Source of the DNA: an uncultured Burkholderiales bacterium
GTDB taxonomy: Bacteria > Pseudomonadota > Gammaproteobacteria > Burkholderiales > Burkholderiaceae_A
Direction of reading: 5' to 3'
Assembly (NCBI GenBank): GCA_937864175.1
Contig: CALMJH010000063.1
Coordinates: 1-64,000, forward strand
DNA length: 64,000 bases
The notes beneath the pieces were generated by a model, which was not told the origin of the DNA, searched no databases, and saw only the letters and a program-made list of their open reading frames with translations. The translations under genes were made by a program, and so were the position numbers. Below are positions 55,588 through 64,000 of this stretch, piece by piece (position 1 is the stretch's first letter; each line of letters opens with the position of its first letter).

Positions 55588-55726
55588 TCATTGCCACGTT
55601 CAGCATTTTCGTCAGACCTCTACCGAACTTACTCGCTAACCAAAACCAAACCAAAACGCAACCAAGACTCAGGCAAGACGACTCCCGTTGCTACACCTGC
55701 GTCACTCTAAGTTACAGGGACCCCAC

Positions 55727-55999
55727 ATGAACAAAACCGACCTTATCGAACACATCGCCAAACAGGCCGATATCTCCAAAGCTGCAGCAGGCCGTGCGCT
55801 TGAAGCCGTTTTAGGTGGCGTTAGAACCACGCTCAAAAGGGGCGGCTCTGTGACGCTGGTCGGCTTTGGAACTTTTGCGGTGACCAAGCGCGCCGCCCGC
55901 GCTGGCCGCAATCCCCGCACCGGTGAGACCATCAAGATCAAGGCCTCCAAGCTGCCCAAGTTTCGTCCCGGCAAGGCCCTGAAAGACGCACTCAACTAG
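55727..55999 (+). CDS. hupB: HupB, DNA-binding protein HU
   Basis: A 90-residue HU nucleoid protein: [29 protein letters not shown] forms the helical body, [23 protein letters not shown] the DNA-binding arm with the conserved RNP, and [14 protein letters not shown] the C terminus. ATG 55727 is used because it gives the standard HU start; an in-frame upstream start would add 13 residues. A terminator and two tRNAs follow. Confidence 0.96.
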   Translation: MNKTDLIEHIAKQADISKAAAGRALEAVLGGVRTTLKRGGSVTLVGFGTFAVTKRAARAGRNPRTGETIKIKASKLPKFRPGKALKDALN

Positions 56000-56044
56000 T
56001 GATCGACCTGGTCGACGAAGCGCTTCTTCGGGAGCACTTCCAAG

Positions 56045-56076
56045 AAGGCGCGTTTGATCCACGCGCCTTTTTTTAT
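56045..56076 (+). terminator. Rho-independent terminator after hupB
   Basis: Perfect eight-base stem AAGGCGCG/CGCGCCTT (56045-56052 and 56062-56069), nine-base loop, then a run of T. Confidence 0.85.
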
Positions 56077-56103
56077 TACACTTTGCGGTCTTTGCGTTGT
56101 GCC

Positions 56104-56179
56104 GGGTGCTTAGCTCAGTTGGTAGAGCGGCGCCCTTACAAGGCGTAGGTCGGGAGTTCGAGCCTCTCAGCACCCACCA
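56104..56179 (+). tRNA. tRNA-Val (UAC anticodon)
   Basis: Acceptor stem GGGTGCT/AGCACCC, anticodon loop CTTACAA with anticodon UAC, T-arm GGGAGTTCGAGCCTCTC, CCA encoded. The hupB–tRNA-Val–tRNA-Asp–ppiD order is common in Burkholderiales. Confidence 0.96.
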
Positions 56180-56233
56180 GGACAGCGCAGTGAAGGTAGT
56201 CGCTTGTTGTAGAATGATTCTTTTTCACAGCGC

Positions 56234-56310
56234 GGAGCGGTAGTTCAGTCGGTTAGAATACCGGCCTGTCACGCCGGGGGTCGCGGGTTCGAGTCCCGTC
56301 CGCTCCGCCA
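56234..56310 (+). tRNA. tRNA-Asp (GUC anticodon)
   Basis: Acceptor stem GGAGCGG/CCGCTCC, anticodon loop CTGTCAC with anticodon GUC, discriminator G, CCA encoded. It ends nine bases before the ppiD-like start. Confidence 0.96.
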
Positions 56311-56319
56311 ATTTTTCTC

Positions 56320-57873
56320 ATGCTCGAGTTCATCCGCGGTCATCGCCGCATTCTTCAGTTTGTCCTGCTGCTGTTCATCGTCCCCTCATTTGTGGTGGTG
56401 GGCGCCTGGGACATGATTTCTCCTGGTGCCGGTCAGTCGACTCTGGCTACGGTCGACGGTAGGGCCATCGACCGTGTCGAATGGGATCGGGCCCACCGAA
56501 ATACGCTTGATAACCTCGCAGCCCAGCTTGGTGGTCGGGTCTCGATCAGCGGACTCGACACCCCAGCGGCTCGAATTGCCAGCCTCGACCGACTGATTCA
56601 AGACCGCATGCTGGCCGTTGCAGCGGCCCAGTCAGGTCTCTCGCCCAGCGATGAGTCCATCAAGCAGCTGGTCTCCCAGATTCCAGAGTTTCAGAAGGCA
56701 GGACAGTTCGATCTGGCTACTGCCAAGGCTTTTCTGGCCCAGCGGGGCCTGACTACCGACCAGTTTGAAGTCAACCTGCGAAGAGACCTTGCCTCCGAGA
56801 TGCTGCCCAGGGCCCTGGCCGACTCGGCGATTGCCTCGCGCATGCTGGCACGTCGCCTGGCCCTGCTCGATACCGAGACACGTCTGGTGCGACTCCAACG
56901 GTTTTCTAATGCGGACTTCCAGAAGGGCCTCAGCCCGGCGACGGGAGACCTTGAGCGCTTTTACCAAGAGCAGCAGTCTCGCTATCAGACCCCCGAGCGG
57001 ATGGACCTTGAACTCGTGGTCCTGGCCAGCCCAGATTCAGCTGAGAAGGTGGAGCGTTTTACCAATCTGGTCTACGAGCAGAGCGAGACCTATGAATCGG
57101 TAGGCCGTGACCTCAAGCTGCCCATCTACCAGATCAAGGACCTGGGTCGCGATGGCCAACTCACCCAGTCTGGTCTTCCGCCGGCTGTTTTAGCAGTCCT
57201 TCGGGACCCAAAATTTCTCTCGTCCATCTTTGTTCCGCAGGTCATCGCAGACCGCCGCAACACCGAGGCCATTGAGCTGCAGGGCCGGCGCTGGGTGAGC
57301 GGTCGGGTCGTTGCCCATCGGCCAGCACAGACCCTTCCCATGGCGAGTGTCAGCAGTCAACTGCAGGCGGACTGGCTTCGGGCCGAGGCCTCCAAGCGCG
57401 CGATAGCCGCTGCCCAGGCCTGGACCACGGCCCAGATGTCCAACAGTCAGTCGGGCCAGTCTGCCAAGGGCCAGCCTGCGAAGGCGTCTGCTGCACCAGG
57501 ATCATCAGGATCACCCGAGGGAAGACTGGTGACGCTGGCTCGCTCCAACCTCTCTCAGGCCGGCGCTGCCTTGGGTCTACAGCAGCCCGCCGATATCAGT
57601 GCTGTTGCGCAGAAGATCTTCGATCCAAAATTGGCGCCTGGTTTCGGGGAGGTCGTGAGTCTTCGGTCTGAGCCCGCAGTGGTGGCCTTTGTCTTGGTTG
57701 AACAGCGGCTTGAGGGCCCCTCTGCTCCATCGGTTCAGCAGAGGCTCGGACCGGCCTTTGAATTTGTCCAAGGCTACGAGCGCGACCAGGCGATTGCCCG
57801 CTGGCTTCGAGACCTTGAGCCTCGGCTGAAGGTGAAGCGTTACGCCGACAAGCTGGCTGCTGCCGCTTCGTAA
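56320..57873 (+). CDS. ppiD: PpiD-like membrane-anchored periplasmic chaperone lacking a parvulin domain
   Basis: A 517-residue SurA-N/PpiD-family protein. A short cytoplasmic segment (MLEFIRGHRRILQ) is followed by one membrane helix (about 12-33), then the SurA-like helical chaperone domain with ATVDGRAIDRVEWDRAHR and LIQDRMLAVAAAQSGLSPSDESI. In typical PpiD a parvulin isomerase domain of about 100 residues follows the LERFYQEQQSRYQTPERMDLELVVL region; here the sequence passes directly to the distal part (FTNLVYEQSETYESVGRDL, NTEAIELQGRRWVSGRV). Family length is 600-650 residues. Its end overlaps mnmH by 34 bases. Confidence 0.85.
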   Translation: MLEFIRGHRRILQFVLLLFIVPSFVVVGAWDMISPGAGQSTLATVDGRAIDRVEWDRAHRNTLDNLAAQLGGRVSISGLDTPAARIASLDRLIQDRMLAVAAAQSGLSPSDESIKQLVSQIPEFQKAGQFDLATAKAFLAQRGLTTDQFEVNLRRDLASEMLPRALADSAIASRMLARRLALLDTETRLVRLQRFSNADFQKGLSPATGDLERFYQEQQSRYQTPERMDLELVVLASPDSAEKVERFTNLVYEQSETYESVGRDLKLPIYQIKDLGRDGQLTQSGLPPAVLAVLRDPKFLSSIFVPQVIADRRNTEAIELQGRRWVSGRVVAHRPAQTLPMASVSSQLQADWLRAEASKRAIAAAQAWTTAQMSNSQSGQSAKGQPAKASAAPGSSGSPEGRLVTLARSNLSQAGAALGLQQPADISAVAQKIFDPKLAPGFGEVVSLRSEPAVVAFVLVEQRLEGPSAPSVQQRLGPAFEFVQGYERDQAIARWLRDLEPRLKVKRYADKLAAAAS

Positions 57874-58907
57874 TCCGACCGCTGGGCTGTGGCAATGGTC
57901 ACGGTAGTGGCCTGCGCGATCTTCAAGAAATTCCGTTGGATGGATCGGTGGTAGCTGGGGTCGTAATGAACGGCCAGCAGGGCCCCGACCAGACCAGGCC
58001 AGTCGCGGGCCGTCACCTGCGCTAGCCAGCCCTCAACAGTGCCATGCCCTACCAGTGGGGCCATTTTCTGGAGTTGCTGGATCAGCGGTCCGGGGTTGTC
58101 GAGAAAGTGCTGGTACTCCTCGCAGAGCAGGCAGACACGGGCTGTGGTGGGCATTTCAATTCGGATACAGTCGCTGGCCCGCATCTGGGTCATTAGGGCG
58201 TCCGGCAGGTGAAGGTTTCCAATCTTCTTGCTCTCCGACTCCACGTAGACGGGTCGGTCTGGGGTCAGGGTGCGCAGCCGATCAAAGAGCAGTGACTCGA
58301 AGGCCTTCTGGCTGGGCTGAGGACTGCTGGGTTCAGCCCCAAGCAATGAGCCGCGATGACAGGCCAGGGCCTCGAGGTCAAGGACTTGCTGGCCTTGTTC
58401 GGCAAGACAACCCAGCAGCCGGGTCTTGCCGGATCCGGTCGGGCCGCAGACCACCCGAAAGGCTAGCCGGCTCACCAGACCCGGCAGGCTTGCCATGAGA
58501 TGGGTTCGGTAGGCCTTGTAGCCCCCCTCTAGCAGACTCACCCGCCAGCCAATCTTGGCCAGCACTGTAGCCATCCCGCCGCTGCGGTTGCCGCCCCGCC
58601 AGCAATAGACCAGTGGAGACCAGTCCTTGGGCCGGTTCAGGAGATGCTGCTCCAGGTGGTGGGCGATGTTTCTGGACATGAGAGCAGCACCGATTTTTTT
58701 AGCGGTGAAAGGATCGCCCTTGTAACCGGTGCCCACCAGGATGCGTTGATCGTTGTCCAGGACCGGAAGGTTGATGGCCCCGGGGAGATGGTCCTCCTCG
58801 AACTCCGCTGGGGTCCGCACGTCGATGATGGTGTCGTAGGCCTGGAATTGGTCGAGGACCTGCTGGACGTTTACAATCGCGGGATTGGAGGGTGGCGTTC
58901 TCATCAT
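57840..58907 (-). CDS. mnmH: MnmH (SelU), tRNA 2-selenouridine synthase
   Basis: MnmH converts 2-thiouridine at the tRNA wobble base to 2-selenouridine via geranylated thiouridine, using selenophosphate. The 355-residue protein has an N-terminal rhodanese domain with DVRTPAEFEEDHLPGAINLPV and the catalytic cysteine in VYCWRGGNRSGGM, and a P-loop domain [11 protein letters not shown] codons at 58907 and 58904 are both possible; the first overlaps the start codon of the divergent DUF1178 gene. The organism presumably has selD elsewhere, as formate dehydrogenase here does not need selenium. Confidence 0.94.
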   Translation of the reverse strand: MMRTPPSNPAIVNVQQVLDQFQAYDTIIDVRTPAEFEEDHLPGAINLPVLDNDQRILVGTGYKGDPFTAKKIGAALMSRNIAHHLEQHLLNRPKDWSPLVYCWRGGNRSGGMATVLAKIGWRVSLLEGGYKAYRTHLMASLPGLVSRLAFRVVCGPTGSGKTRLLGCLAEQGQQVLDLEALACHRGSLLGAEPSSPQPSQKAFESLLFDRLRTLTPDRPVYVESESKKIGNLHLPDALMTQMRASDCIRIEMPTTARVCLLCEEYQHFLDNPGPLIQQLQKMAPLVGHGTVEGWLAQVTARDWPGLVGALLAVHYDPSYHRSIQRNFLKIAQATTVTIATAQRSDYEAAAASLSA

Positions 58908-59349
58908 GAAAGTCTTCAATTTACAGTGTTCTGCGGGCCATCGTTTTGAGGGATGGTTTCAGTCGTCGGAGTCCTGCGAAGAGCAGAGGGCCCGTCGACT
59001 CTTGTCGTGCCCGGTCTGCGACAGTGTGGAGATTGAGCGCAGGCCTTCGGCGCCCCATGTTCAGGCTTCGGGCCTCACGCAGGCAAAGCCCGCTAGCCTC
59101 ACCGACTTCCAGGCTCGACGTCAGATGGTGCAGGAGCGTCTGCTTGAATTGGCGCAGGCGCTGGTGCAGAGTGCCGACGATGTAGGCCGAGACTTTCCGG
59201 AGGAGGCGCGTCGCATTCACTACCAAGAGGCGCCCGAGCGGATGATCGTCGGTCAGGCAACAGCCCAAGAGACCCAGGCCCTTCAGGACGAGGGCATCGA
59301 CGTGCTGGCCCTGCCAATCCCCGTGAGCAAGCCAGGGATCCTCCAGTAA
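58906..59349 (+). CDS. DUF1178 family protein
   Basis: A 147-residue protein of the DUF1178 family, usually annotated as a small zinc-ribbon-like protein. It begins MKVFNLQCSAGHRFEGWFQS, has a second cysteine pair in LSCPVCDSVEIERRPSAPHV, and ends with DEGIDVLALPIPVS; the two pairs could bind zinc. Function is unknown. It is divergent from mnmH with overlapping start codons and converges on the GST gene six bases away. Confidence 0.85.
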   Translation: MKVFNLQCSAGHRFEGWFQSSESCEEQRARRLLSCPVCDSVEIERRPSAPHVQASGLTQAKPASLTDFQARRQMVQERLLELAQALVQSADDVGRDFPEEARRIHYQEAPERMIVGQATAQETQALQDEGIDVLALPIPVSKPGILQ

Positions 59350-59355
59350 AGAGCC

Positions 59356-60042
59356 CTAGGACTTCGCCGTCTGGCCAAAGAGCAGGGCCCGGGCCTTGTC
59401 GTCGGTGAGCGGTTTGCGCAGGTCTGCGAAGACGGCAATGCCTTTCTGAACCGCGGGCCGCTCTGCGATCCGGTTGTACCAGTCGAGCACATTCGGAAAC
59501 TGTTGGAGATCAACCCCTTGGTTCTTGTGGGAGGCCGTCCAAGGCCAGCAGGCAATGTCTGCAATGGTGTAGGCCCCGGCTGCCAGAAATCCCGTCTTCG
59601 CAAGGGCCTTGTCCAGAACCCCATAGAGCCGATGGGCCTCCTTGGTGTAGCGGTCTACCGCATAGGCAATCTGTTCTGGGGCATAGAGCCTGAAGTGGTG
59701 GGCTTGTCCGAGCATCGGCCCCAGGCCACCCATCTGGAACATGAGCCACTGTAGTACTTCATAGCGTTGGCGGTCTGTCTTGCCCATGAACTGGCCAGTC
59801 TTGCCCGCCAAGTAAACGAGTATGGCGCCGGACTCGAAGACTGAGATGGGCTTGCCATCGGGTCCCTCGCTGTCCACTAGGGCCGGGATCTTGTTGTTTG
59901 GGCTGATCCTCAGGAAGTCGGGCTCAAACTGCTCGCCCTTTCCGATGTCGACGGCCACGGCCCTGTAGGGCAGGCCAAGTTCTTCGAGCAGGATGGAGAC
60001 TTTTTTTCCGTTTGGGGTAGCCCAGGTGTAAAGGGTGATCAC
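59356..60042 (-). CDS. Glutathione S-transferase, YfcG/Nu-like
   Basis: A 228-residue GST with the thioredoxin-fold N-terminal domain (LYTWATPNGKKVSILLEELGLPY, NKIPALVD, and the glutathione-binding VFESGAILVYLA) and a helical C-terminal domain (AYTIADIACWPW). TPNGKKV resembles the disulfide-bond reductase members YfcG/YghU. GTG 60042 follows GGAG and overlaps the prmB stop (GTGA), so prmB and the GST are coupled. Substrate is unknown. Confidence 0.88.
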   Translation of the reverse strand: MITLYTWATPNGKKVSILLEELGLPYRAVAVDIGKGEQFEPDFLRISPNNKIPALVDSEGPDGKPISVFESGAILVYLAGKTGQFMGKTDRQRYEVLQWLMFQMGGLGPMLGQAHHFRLYAPEQIAYAVDRYTKEAHRLYGVLDKALAKTGFLAAGAYTIADIACWPWTASHKNQGVDLQQFPNVLDWYNRIAERPAVQKGIAVFADLRKPLTDDKARALLFGQTAKS

Positions 60043-60962
60043 AGGTTTTCTCCAAGTGCAAAGACATGTTGGGACCCCGTAGCAGTCTGAAGCCACAGGG
60101 GATGCTGATGCGGAAATTCTCGCTCAAAAAGTGCTTCACAGGCATGGGCCTCAAAACCAATCTCAACGACCAGCAGGCCGCCGGGCGAGAGGTGGGTGGG
60201 CGCCTCTTGAACAATCTCGCGGACCAGGTCCATGCCGTCAGGCCCTCCCTCAAAGGCAGCACGTGGCTCTGCCTTGAACTCTGGTGGCAAGGCATCGGTC
60301 TTTCGGGTTGGCACGTACGGCGGATTGGCAAGAATCAGGTCAAACCGTGCAGTCTGAGGCGCAAGGGCATGGTAGAGGTTGCCCTGAAGAAGTTGGACTC
60401 GGTCAGCGAGCCCATGTCGGCGGATATTCTGTTGGGCCAGGTCAAGGGCCGCGGGGTCCAAGTCGGTGGCGACCACCTCTGCGTCAGGCCAGGCCTTGGC
60501 TGCCAGAATCGCCAGGCTGCCTCCGCCGGTGCAGAGTTCGAGGATGCGGGCGGGTTCCCTCACCAAGCCTGGCAGCCGGGGTGGCCGTAGAAATTCAGCG
60601 ATAAAGGAGCGAGGAATAATGGCCCGTTCATCTGCATCAAAAGCCTCGCCCATGAGCCAGGCTTCGTTGAGCAGATAGGCGGTCGGACGATGGCTGACGA
60701 GGCGCTCCGTGAGTAGGGCCTTGAGGTGGGTCTGCTCATCGTCACTGAGTGGTCGTTGCAGCTGGGACCTTGTCGCGTCGAATGGAAGACCCAGGCCACG
60801 CAGGACTAGCCAGTTGGCCTCATCGGCCGGCTGCAGCGTACCCTGACCGAGCACACAACCATGTTGGACCAGGGCCTTGGTCAGCCAGGCACGCCAGTGG
60901 TGGGCCGTCTGTGGCTCAGGCTGGGGGAAGTTCAACGAGGAGCCTGGTGATGGCCCGCTCAT
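60039..60962 (-). CDS. prmB: PrmB, ribosomal protein uL3 glutamine methyltransferase
   Basis: A 307-residue SAM methyltransferase that modifies a glutamine of ribosomal protein L3. It has the SAM motif [16 protein letters not shown] (CTGGG distinguishes PrmB), [13 protein letters not shown] and the catalytic LANPPYV, with a helical N-terminal domain containing [22 protein letters not shown] 60962 is chosen; the frame remains open 190 bases upstream within dapE, which it overlaps by 47 bases. Confidence 0.93.
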   Translation of the reverse strand: MSGPSPGSSLNFPQPEPQTAHHWRAWLTKALVQHGCVLGQGTLQPADEANWLVLRGLGLPFDATRSQLQRPLSDDEQTHLKALLTERLVSHRPTAYLLNEAWLMGEAFDADERAIIPRSFIAEFLRPPRLPGLVREPARILELCTGGGSLAILAAKAWPDAEVVATDLDPAALDLAQQNIRRHGLADRVQLLQGNLYHALAPQTARFDLILANPPYVPTRKTDALPPEFKAEPRAAFEGGPDGMDLVREIVQEAPTHLSPGGLLVVEIGFEAHACEALFEREFPHQHPLWLQTATGSQHVFALGENL

Positions 60963-62064
60963 AGATCTGGCTGAGGGGCTCAAGGTCCGCGACCGAGATC
61001 CGTTCATTGACTTGGTGAATGGTGGCATTGGGGGGGCCAAATTCGATGACTTCACGACAATGCTTGGCGATGAATCGGCCGTCGGAAGTCCCGCCGGTGG
61101 TGGAGAGGGTGGGGCGGACCCCACAGACCTGCTCGATCGACTGGGACATGGCATCGCAGAGGGTGCCAGCCGGCGTCAGGTAGGGGTCTCCTCCGAGGTT
61201 CCAGTCGATGGTGTAGCGAAGGCCGTGTTCTTGTAAGACCGCCTCGAGCCGGTCTTTCAGGCTCTGGGGACTGCTGACCGTAGCAAACCGAAAATTGAAG
61301 GCTGCTGTCAGTGCACCCGGAATGACGTTGGTTGCTCCGGTGCCCGCATGGAGGTTAGAAACCTGCCAGGTGGTGGGTGGAAAATATTGGTTGCCGTCAT
61401 CCCAGACGATGGCAGCGAGGTCTGCCAGGGCGGGGGCAAACCGATGGATTGGATTCTCGGCCAGGTGTGGATAGGCGACGTGGCCCTGTTGGCCAAAGAT
61501 GGTGAGGGTGCCTGAGAGCGAGCCCCGGCGGCCATTTTTAATCATGTCGCCAAGCCGTTGGGTCGAGGTAGGCTCCCCAACGATGCAGTAGTTAAGCTGC
61601 TCGCCGCGATGGGCCAGTTCGCGCAGGACCTGGACGGTGCCATCAATGGCGGGCCCTTCTTCGTCTGAGGTGATGAGGTAGGCGAGTCGTCCGGCAAAAC
61701 TTGGGTGTTGTTGAATGAAGCGTTCGGTGGCGGTGATAAAGGCAGCCACACTAGACTTCATGTCGGCGGCGCCTCGTCCCACGAGTTCGTGGTCGTGAAT
61801 GGTGGGGGTGAAGGGGTCTGACCGCCAGGCCTCAAGAGGGCCCGGTGGAACCACGTCAACATGGCCGGCCAGCACCAGCGTCGGCCCAGGCCGTCCACCC
61901 TCTCGGACAGCCCAGAGGTTGGTGACATCGCCAAACGGCATGATTTCGGCCTTGAACCCAAGGGGCTCCAGTCGTTGTGCCACCAGGGCACAGCAGCCGG
62001 CATCGGCCGGGGTCACGGAGGGCCGTGAAATGAGTTGCTGGGCAAGGTCGAGGGTCGGGCTCAA
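60916..62064 (-). CDS. dapE: DapE, succinyl-diaminopimelate desuccinylase
   Basis: A di-zinc M20 hydrolase in lysine/diaminopimelate synthesis. The 382-residue protein has [11 protein letters not shown] (zinc His and catalytic Asp), [25 protein letters not shown] with the catalytic glutamate, and the C-terminal [15 protein letters not shown]. The best start is the TTG at 62064, which overlaps the stop of the upstream gene (TTGA) and gives the usual DapE length; an upstream ATG (62121) would add 19 residues with little similarity. Confidence 0.93.
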   Translation of the reverse strand: MSPTLDLAQQLISRPSVTPADAGCCALVAQRLEPLGFKAEIMPFGDVTNLWAVREGGRPGPTLVLAGHVDVVPPGPLEAWRSDPFTPTIHDHELVGRGAADMKSSVAAFITATERFIQQHPSFAGRLAYLITSDEEGPAIDGTVQVLRELAHRGEQLNYCIVGEPTSTQRLGDMIKNGRRGSLSGTLTIFGQQGHVAYPHLAENPIHRFAPALADLAAIVWDDGNQYFPPTTWQVSNLHAGTGATNVIPGALTAAFNFRFATVSSPQSLKDRLEAVLQEHGLRYTIDWNLGGDPYLTPAGTLCDAMSQSIEQVCGVRPTLSTTGGTSDGRFIAKHCREVIEFGPPNATIHQVNERISVADLEPLSQIYERAITRLLVELPPA

Positions 62065-62444
62065 GAGAAGAATCCTTCGTAGAGGGTGTCCGAGAAGCCG
62101 ACAGCCAGTTGGGACTGCCACTCGAGGACGGGTCGCTTGATCAGAGTCGGATGAGCTAGGAGGAGTTCCACGGCAGAGGCCTGGTCCACCATGGCCTTGC
62201 GACTCGCCTCGTCTAGCTTGCGCCAGGTGGTGCCCCTTGTGTTGACCAGGCTGTCATAGGGAAGGTGTTTGAGCCAACGAAGCAGAAGCTCGCGGTCGGG
62301 AGGCTGTTTTTTGAAATCGACAAAGGTAATGCTGACCTGATGGTCCACCAGCCAGCGCCGCGCCTTGCGGACGGTGTCGCAGTTGGTCAGGCCATAGAGG
62401 GTGACAGCGAGGTCGGGCAACTCAGTCGCCTCGCAGCAGATCAT
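62061..62444 (-). CDS. Spx/ArsC-family reductase (YffB-like)
   Basis: A 127-residue ArsC-fold protein: [16 protein letters not shown] near the N terminus, [17 protein letters not shown] in the middle and LIKRPVL toward the end, all close to E. coli YffB. Only the first cysteine of a CxxC is present (Cys-Asp-Thr-Val), as in several members. YffB is often beside dapE in proteobacteria; its substrate is unknown and arsenate is unlikely. TTG 62420, just past the dapD stop, is an alternative start to ATG 62444. Confidence 0.88.
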   Translation of the reverse strand: MICCEATELPDLAVTLYGLTNCDTVRKARRWLVDHQVSITFVDFKKQPPDRELLLRWLKHLPYDSLVNTRGTTWRKLDEASRKAMVDQASAVELLLAHPTLIKRPVLEWQSQLAVGFSDTLYEGFFS

Positions 62445-63258
62445 TGATGCTGGTTTTGGCGCGAGTCTGGGCGTCGACCCGTTTGACGATGACCGCGCAG
62501 CTCAGCGCGTATTTGCCGTCGGACGAGGGCAGGCTGCCGGGCACGACCACGCTCCCCGAGGGCACTCGTCCAAAATGAATCTCACCAGTGGTGCGATCGT
62601 AGATGCGGGTGGACTGGCTGATAAAGACGCCCATGGAGAGCACGCAGTTCTCTTCGACAATCACGCCCTCGACGACCTCTGAACGGGCGCCAATAAAGCA
62701 GTTGTCTTCGATGATGGTGGGGTTGGCCTGAAGGGGCTCGAGAACCCCGCCAATGCCGACGCCGCCCGAGAGGTGAACATTCTTGCCGATCTGGGCGCAG
62801 GAGCCCACAGTGGCCCAGGTATCGACCATGGTCCCCTCATCGACATAGGCACCGATGTTTACATAGGAGGGCATGAGCACGACGTTCTTGGCCAGGTACG
62901 ACCCACGGCGGGCAACCGCAGGAGGGACGACGCGAATGCCCATGGACCGCAGGGTCTCGGGCGAGAGGCCCTCGAGTTTGGTGGGCACCTTGTCGAAGAA
63001 CTGGAGCTGACCGCCAGAGACTGGCGTGTTGTCGGCGAGTCGGAAAGAGAGCAGGACTGCTTTTTTAATCCACTGATGGACGACCCACTGTCCGACCTGT
63101 CCCTCGGTCTTCTGGGCCACTCGGAGCTGACCGCTGTCGAGCGCGTCGATCACCTGGGCGACGGCCTCGCGGAGGTCGGCGGGGGCTTGGCTGGGGCTAA
63201 TTCTGGTGCGGTCCTCCCAGGCGACATTGATCAGGGACTCGAGTTGGGCGGTGTTCAT
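62422..63258 (-). CDS. dapD: DapD, tetrahydrodipicolinate N-succinyltransferase
   Basis: A left-handed beta-helix acyltransferase in diaminopimelate synthesis. The 278-residue protein has an N-terminal helical domain ([11 protein letters not shown]) and hexapeptide-repeat coils such as [23 protein letters not shown] and [38 protein letters not shown]. With dapE and the ArsC-like gene it forms a compact minus-strand unit. Confidence 0.95.
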   Translation of the reverse strand: MNTAQLESLINVAWEDRTRISPSQAPADLREAVAQVIDALDSGQLRVAQKTEGQVGQWVVHQWIKKAVLLSFRLADNTPVSGGQLQFFDKVPTKLEGLSPETLRSMGIRVVPPAVARRGSYLAKNVVLMPSYVNIGAYVDEGTMVDTWATVGSCAQIGKNVHLSGGVGIGGVLEPLQANPTIIEDNCFIGARSEVVEGVIVEENCVLSMGVFISQSTRIYDRTTGEIHFGRVPSGSVVVPGSLPSSDGKYALSCAVIVKRVDAQTRAKTSINDLLRGD

Positions 63259-63296
63259 GGAGGCTCCGGGTTTTGTTCTGAGTGGGCAGTAGGGGT

Positions 63297-63731
63297 TTAG
63301 GCGAGGGGGGCCGGGTCTCGGACCGAAGGCTGTGCAGGGAAGTCGGCTAGGCTCACCACCGGGCTGGGCTGCCAGCCTTGTTTTCTGTGGTCGCAGACCA
63401 CGGTGGTAAAGAGGCCCCCACGGACATACCAGCGGGCCGTCAGTCGCATATAGCGGGGCTGGGCAGCGGCTACCAGGTCGTCCAGGATGCGGTTGGTGAC
63501 GGCCTCATGAAAGGCACCCTCGTTTCGATAGGACCACATGTAGAGCTTGAGGGCCTTGAGTTCGACATTCCGTTGGTCGGGGATGTAGTCGATGGTGAGG
63601 TGGGCGAAGTCGGGCTGGCCAGTAAGCGGACAGAGGCAGGTAAATTCGGGTACCTCGATGTGAATCTGGTAGTCGCGGCCAGGCTGGGGGTTGTCAAAGG
63701 TCTGGATGTTTTTTGACGGTTGGGTTGACAT
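63297..63731 (-). CDS. queF: QueF, NADPH-dependent preQ0 reductase
   Basis: QueF reduces 7-cyano-7-deazaguanine to preQ1 on the way to queuosine in tRNA. The 144-residue short-type protein has the catalytic cysteine in [18 protein letters not shown] (about 32-49) and the family motif [15 protein letters not shown] (about 57-71). No preQ1 riboswitch consensus is visible in the leader; an inverted repeat lies between it and smc. Confidence 0.95.
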   Translation of the reverse strand: MSTQPSKNIQTFDNPQPGRDYQIHIEVPEFTCLCPLTGQPDFAHLTIDYIPDQRNVELKALKLYMWSYRNEGAFHEAVTNRILDDLVAAAQPRYMRLTARWYVRGGLFTTVVCDHRKQGWQPSPVVSLADFPAQPSVRDPAPLA

Positions 63732-63874
63732 TTAAATCCTTGAGGATGCAAGCGGATCAGAGCATCAAAAACGAAATTACCGTTATTTAGCGTAATTTAG
63801 AGGTTATTTGGGCGATAAAAACGGCCAATTGCCCGGTGTTATTATAGCGCAGCAACACTTTGGAGCCCATTGCC
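63732..63874. promoter_or_regulatory. Divergent region between queF and smc with an inverted repeat
   Basis: This 143-base AT-rich gap holds AAATTAC-N11-GTAATTT (63774-63798), and repeated GTTATTTAG-like words around it. TATTAT (63840-63845) is a possible -10 for smc, without a good -35. GGAG (63862-63865) is the smc ribosome site. No RNA gene is seen. Confidence 0.4.
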
Positions 63875-64000
63875 GTGCGCCTCACCCAGCTTCGTCTTTC
63901 TGGTTTTAAGTCTTTCGTCGATCCCACTACCTTGCAGGTTTCACGCCAATTGGTGGGCATCGTGGGGCCCAACGGCTGCGGCAAGTCCAACGTGATCGAT
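63875..64000 (+). CDS. smc: Smc, chromosome segregation protein, N-terminal 42 codons (cut by window edge)
   Basis: The GTG at 63875 opens a frame that runs to the window end. It reads [18 protein letters not shown] at residues 3-20 and the Walker A motif GPNGCGKSN at 31-39, the standard SMC N terminus. GGAG lies nine bases upstream. SMC forms a ring with ScpAB that condenses and separates chromosomes. Confidence 0.9.
   Translation, partial: MRLTQLRLSGFKSFVDPTTLQVSRQLVGIVGPNGCGKSNVID

Noticed and set aside
63732-63874. preQ1 riboswitch upstream of queF
   Set aside because: Neither strand shows the short preQ1-I hairpin plus A-rich tail; only a simple inverted repeat is present.

Overview
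The window is ordinary, densely packed chromosome from a Betaproteobacterium, most likely Burkholderiales. The evidence is the gene neighbourhoods typical of that group: tRNA-Leu–tig–clpP–clpX–lon–hupB–tRNA-Val–tRNA-Asp–ppiD, lplT/alr–radA, DUF3305–DUF3306–ferredoxin–torD–fdh, and dapE–arsC-like–dapD. Base composition is GC-rich, many genes overlap by 1–50 bases, and I see no insertion sequence, prophage or CRISPR array. The genus cannot be fixed from sequence alone. Encoded physiology is aerobic or facultative sulfur oxidation plus periplasmic formate oxidation, with squalene synthesis (hpnCDE), which in this group usually feeds hopanoids.

Region 1 (1–8.7 kb) is a sulfur-oxidation locus. A DUF3422 gene (cut by the left edge) and a thioredoxin-fold gene run leftwards; an ArsR/SoxR-type regulator and soxC-D-Y-Z-A-X-B plus a small cytochrome c run rightwards. 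SoxYZ carries the sulfur substrate, SoxAX loads it, SoxB hydrolyses sulfate off it, and the Mo/haem SoxCD oxidises the sulfane sulfur. A 22-base sequence in the soxR promoter recurs (20 of 22 identical, opposite strand) immediately before soxB and is the probable SoxR operator.

Region 2 (8.0–22.2 kb) holds an unknown secreted protein, tesA/ybbA, purL, ybiT, then molybdenum-cofactor genes mobA and moeA, a tungstate importer tupABC with a divergent HTH-plus-binding-domain regulator, and apbC. Region 3 (22.2–32.6 kb) is a formate dehydrogenase island: DUF3305, DUF3306, a 700-residue multi-cluster Fe-S protein, a TorD-type chaperone, a small Tat protein, fdhA, fdhB, a small lipoprotein, fdhC and fdhD. 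Region 4 (32.5–39.6 kb, minus strand) is mfd–serB–modABC. Metal-oxyanion uptake (Tup and Mod) therefore flanks the formate dehydrogenase on both sides, and the cofactor genes lie beside Tup; SoxC would draw on the same cofactor.

Region 5 (39.6–49.6 kb) contains two fused genes in series, ispD-ispF and tsaB-rimI, followed by a small unknown gene, lplT, alr, radA and hpnEDC. Region 6 (49.6–57.9 kb) is the proteostasis cluster with three tRNAs and a ppiD-like gene that appears to lack its parvulin domain. Region 7 (57.8–64 kb) has mnmH, a DUF1178 gene, a GST, prmB, dapE, a Spx/ArsC-like gene, dapD, queF, and the first 42 codons of smc, cut by the right edge.

No strongly novel system stands out. 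The observations I rate highest are the shared sox operator, the FDH island with its unstudied accessory genes and an 18-base perfect inverted repeat upstream, the parvulin-less PpiD, the IspDF and TsaB-RimI fusions, and an FdhD with only one cysteine of the usual CxxC pair.
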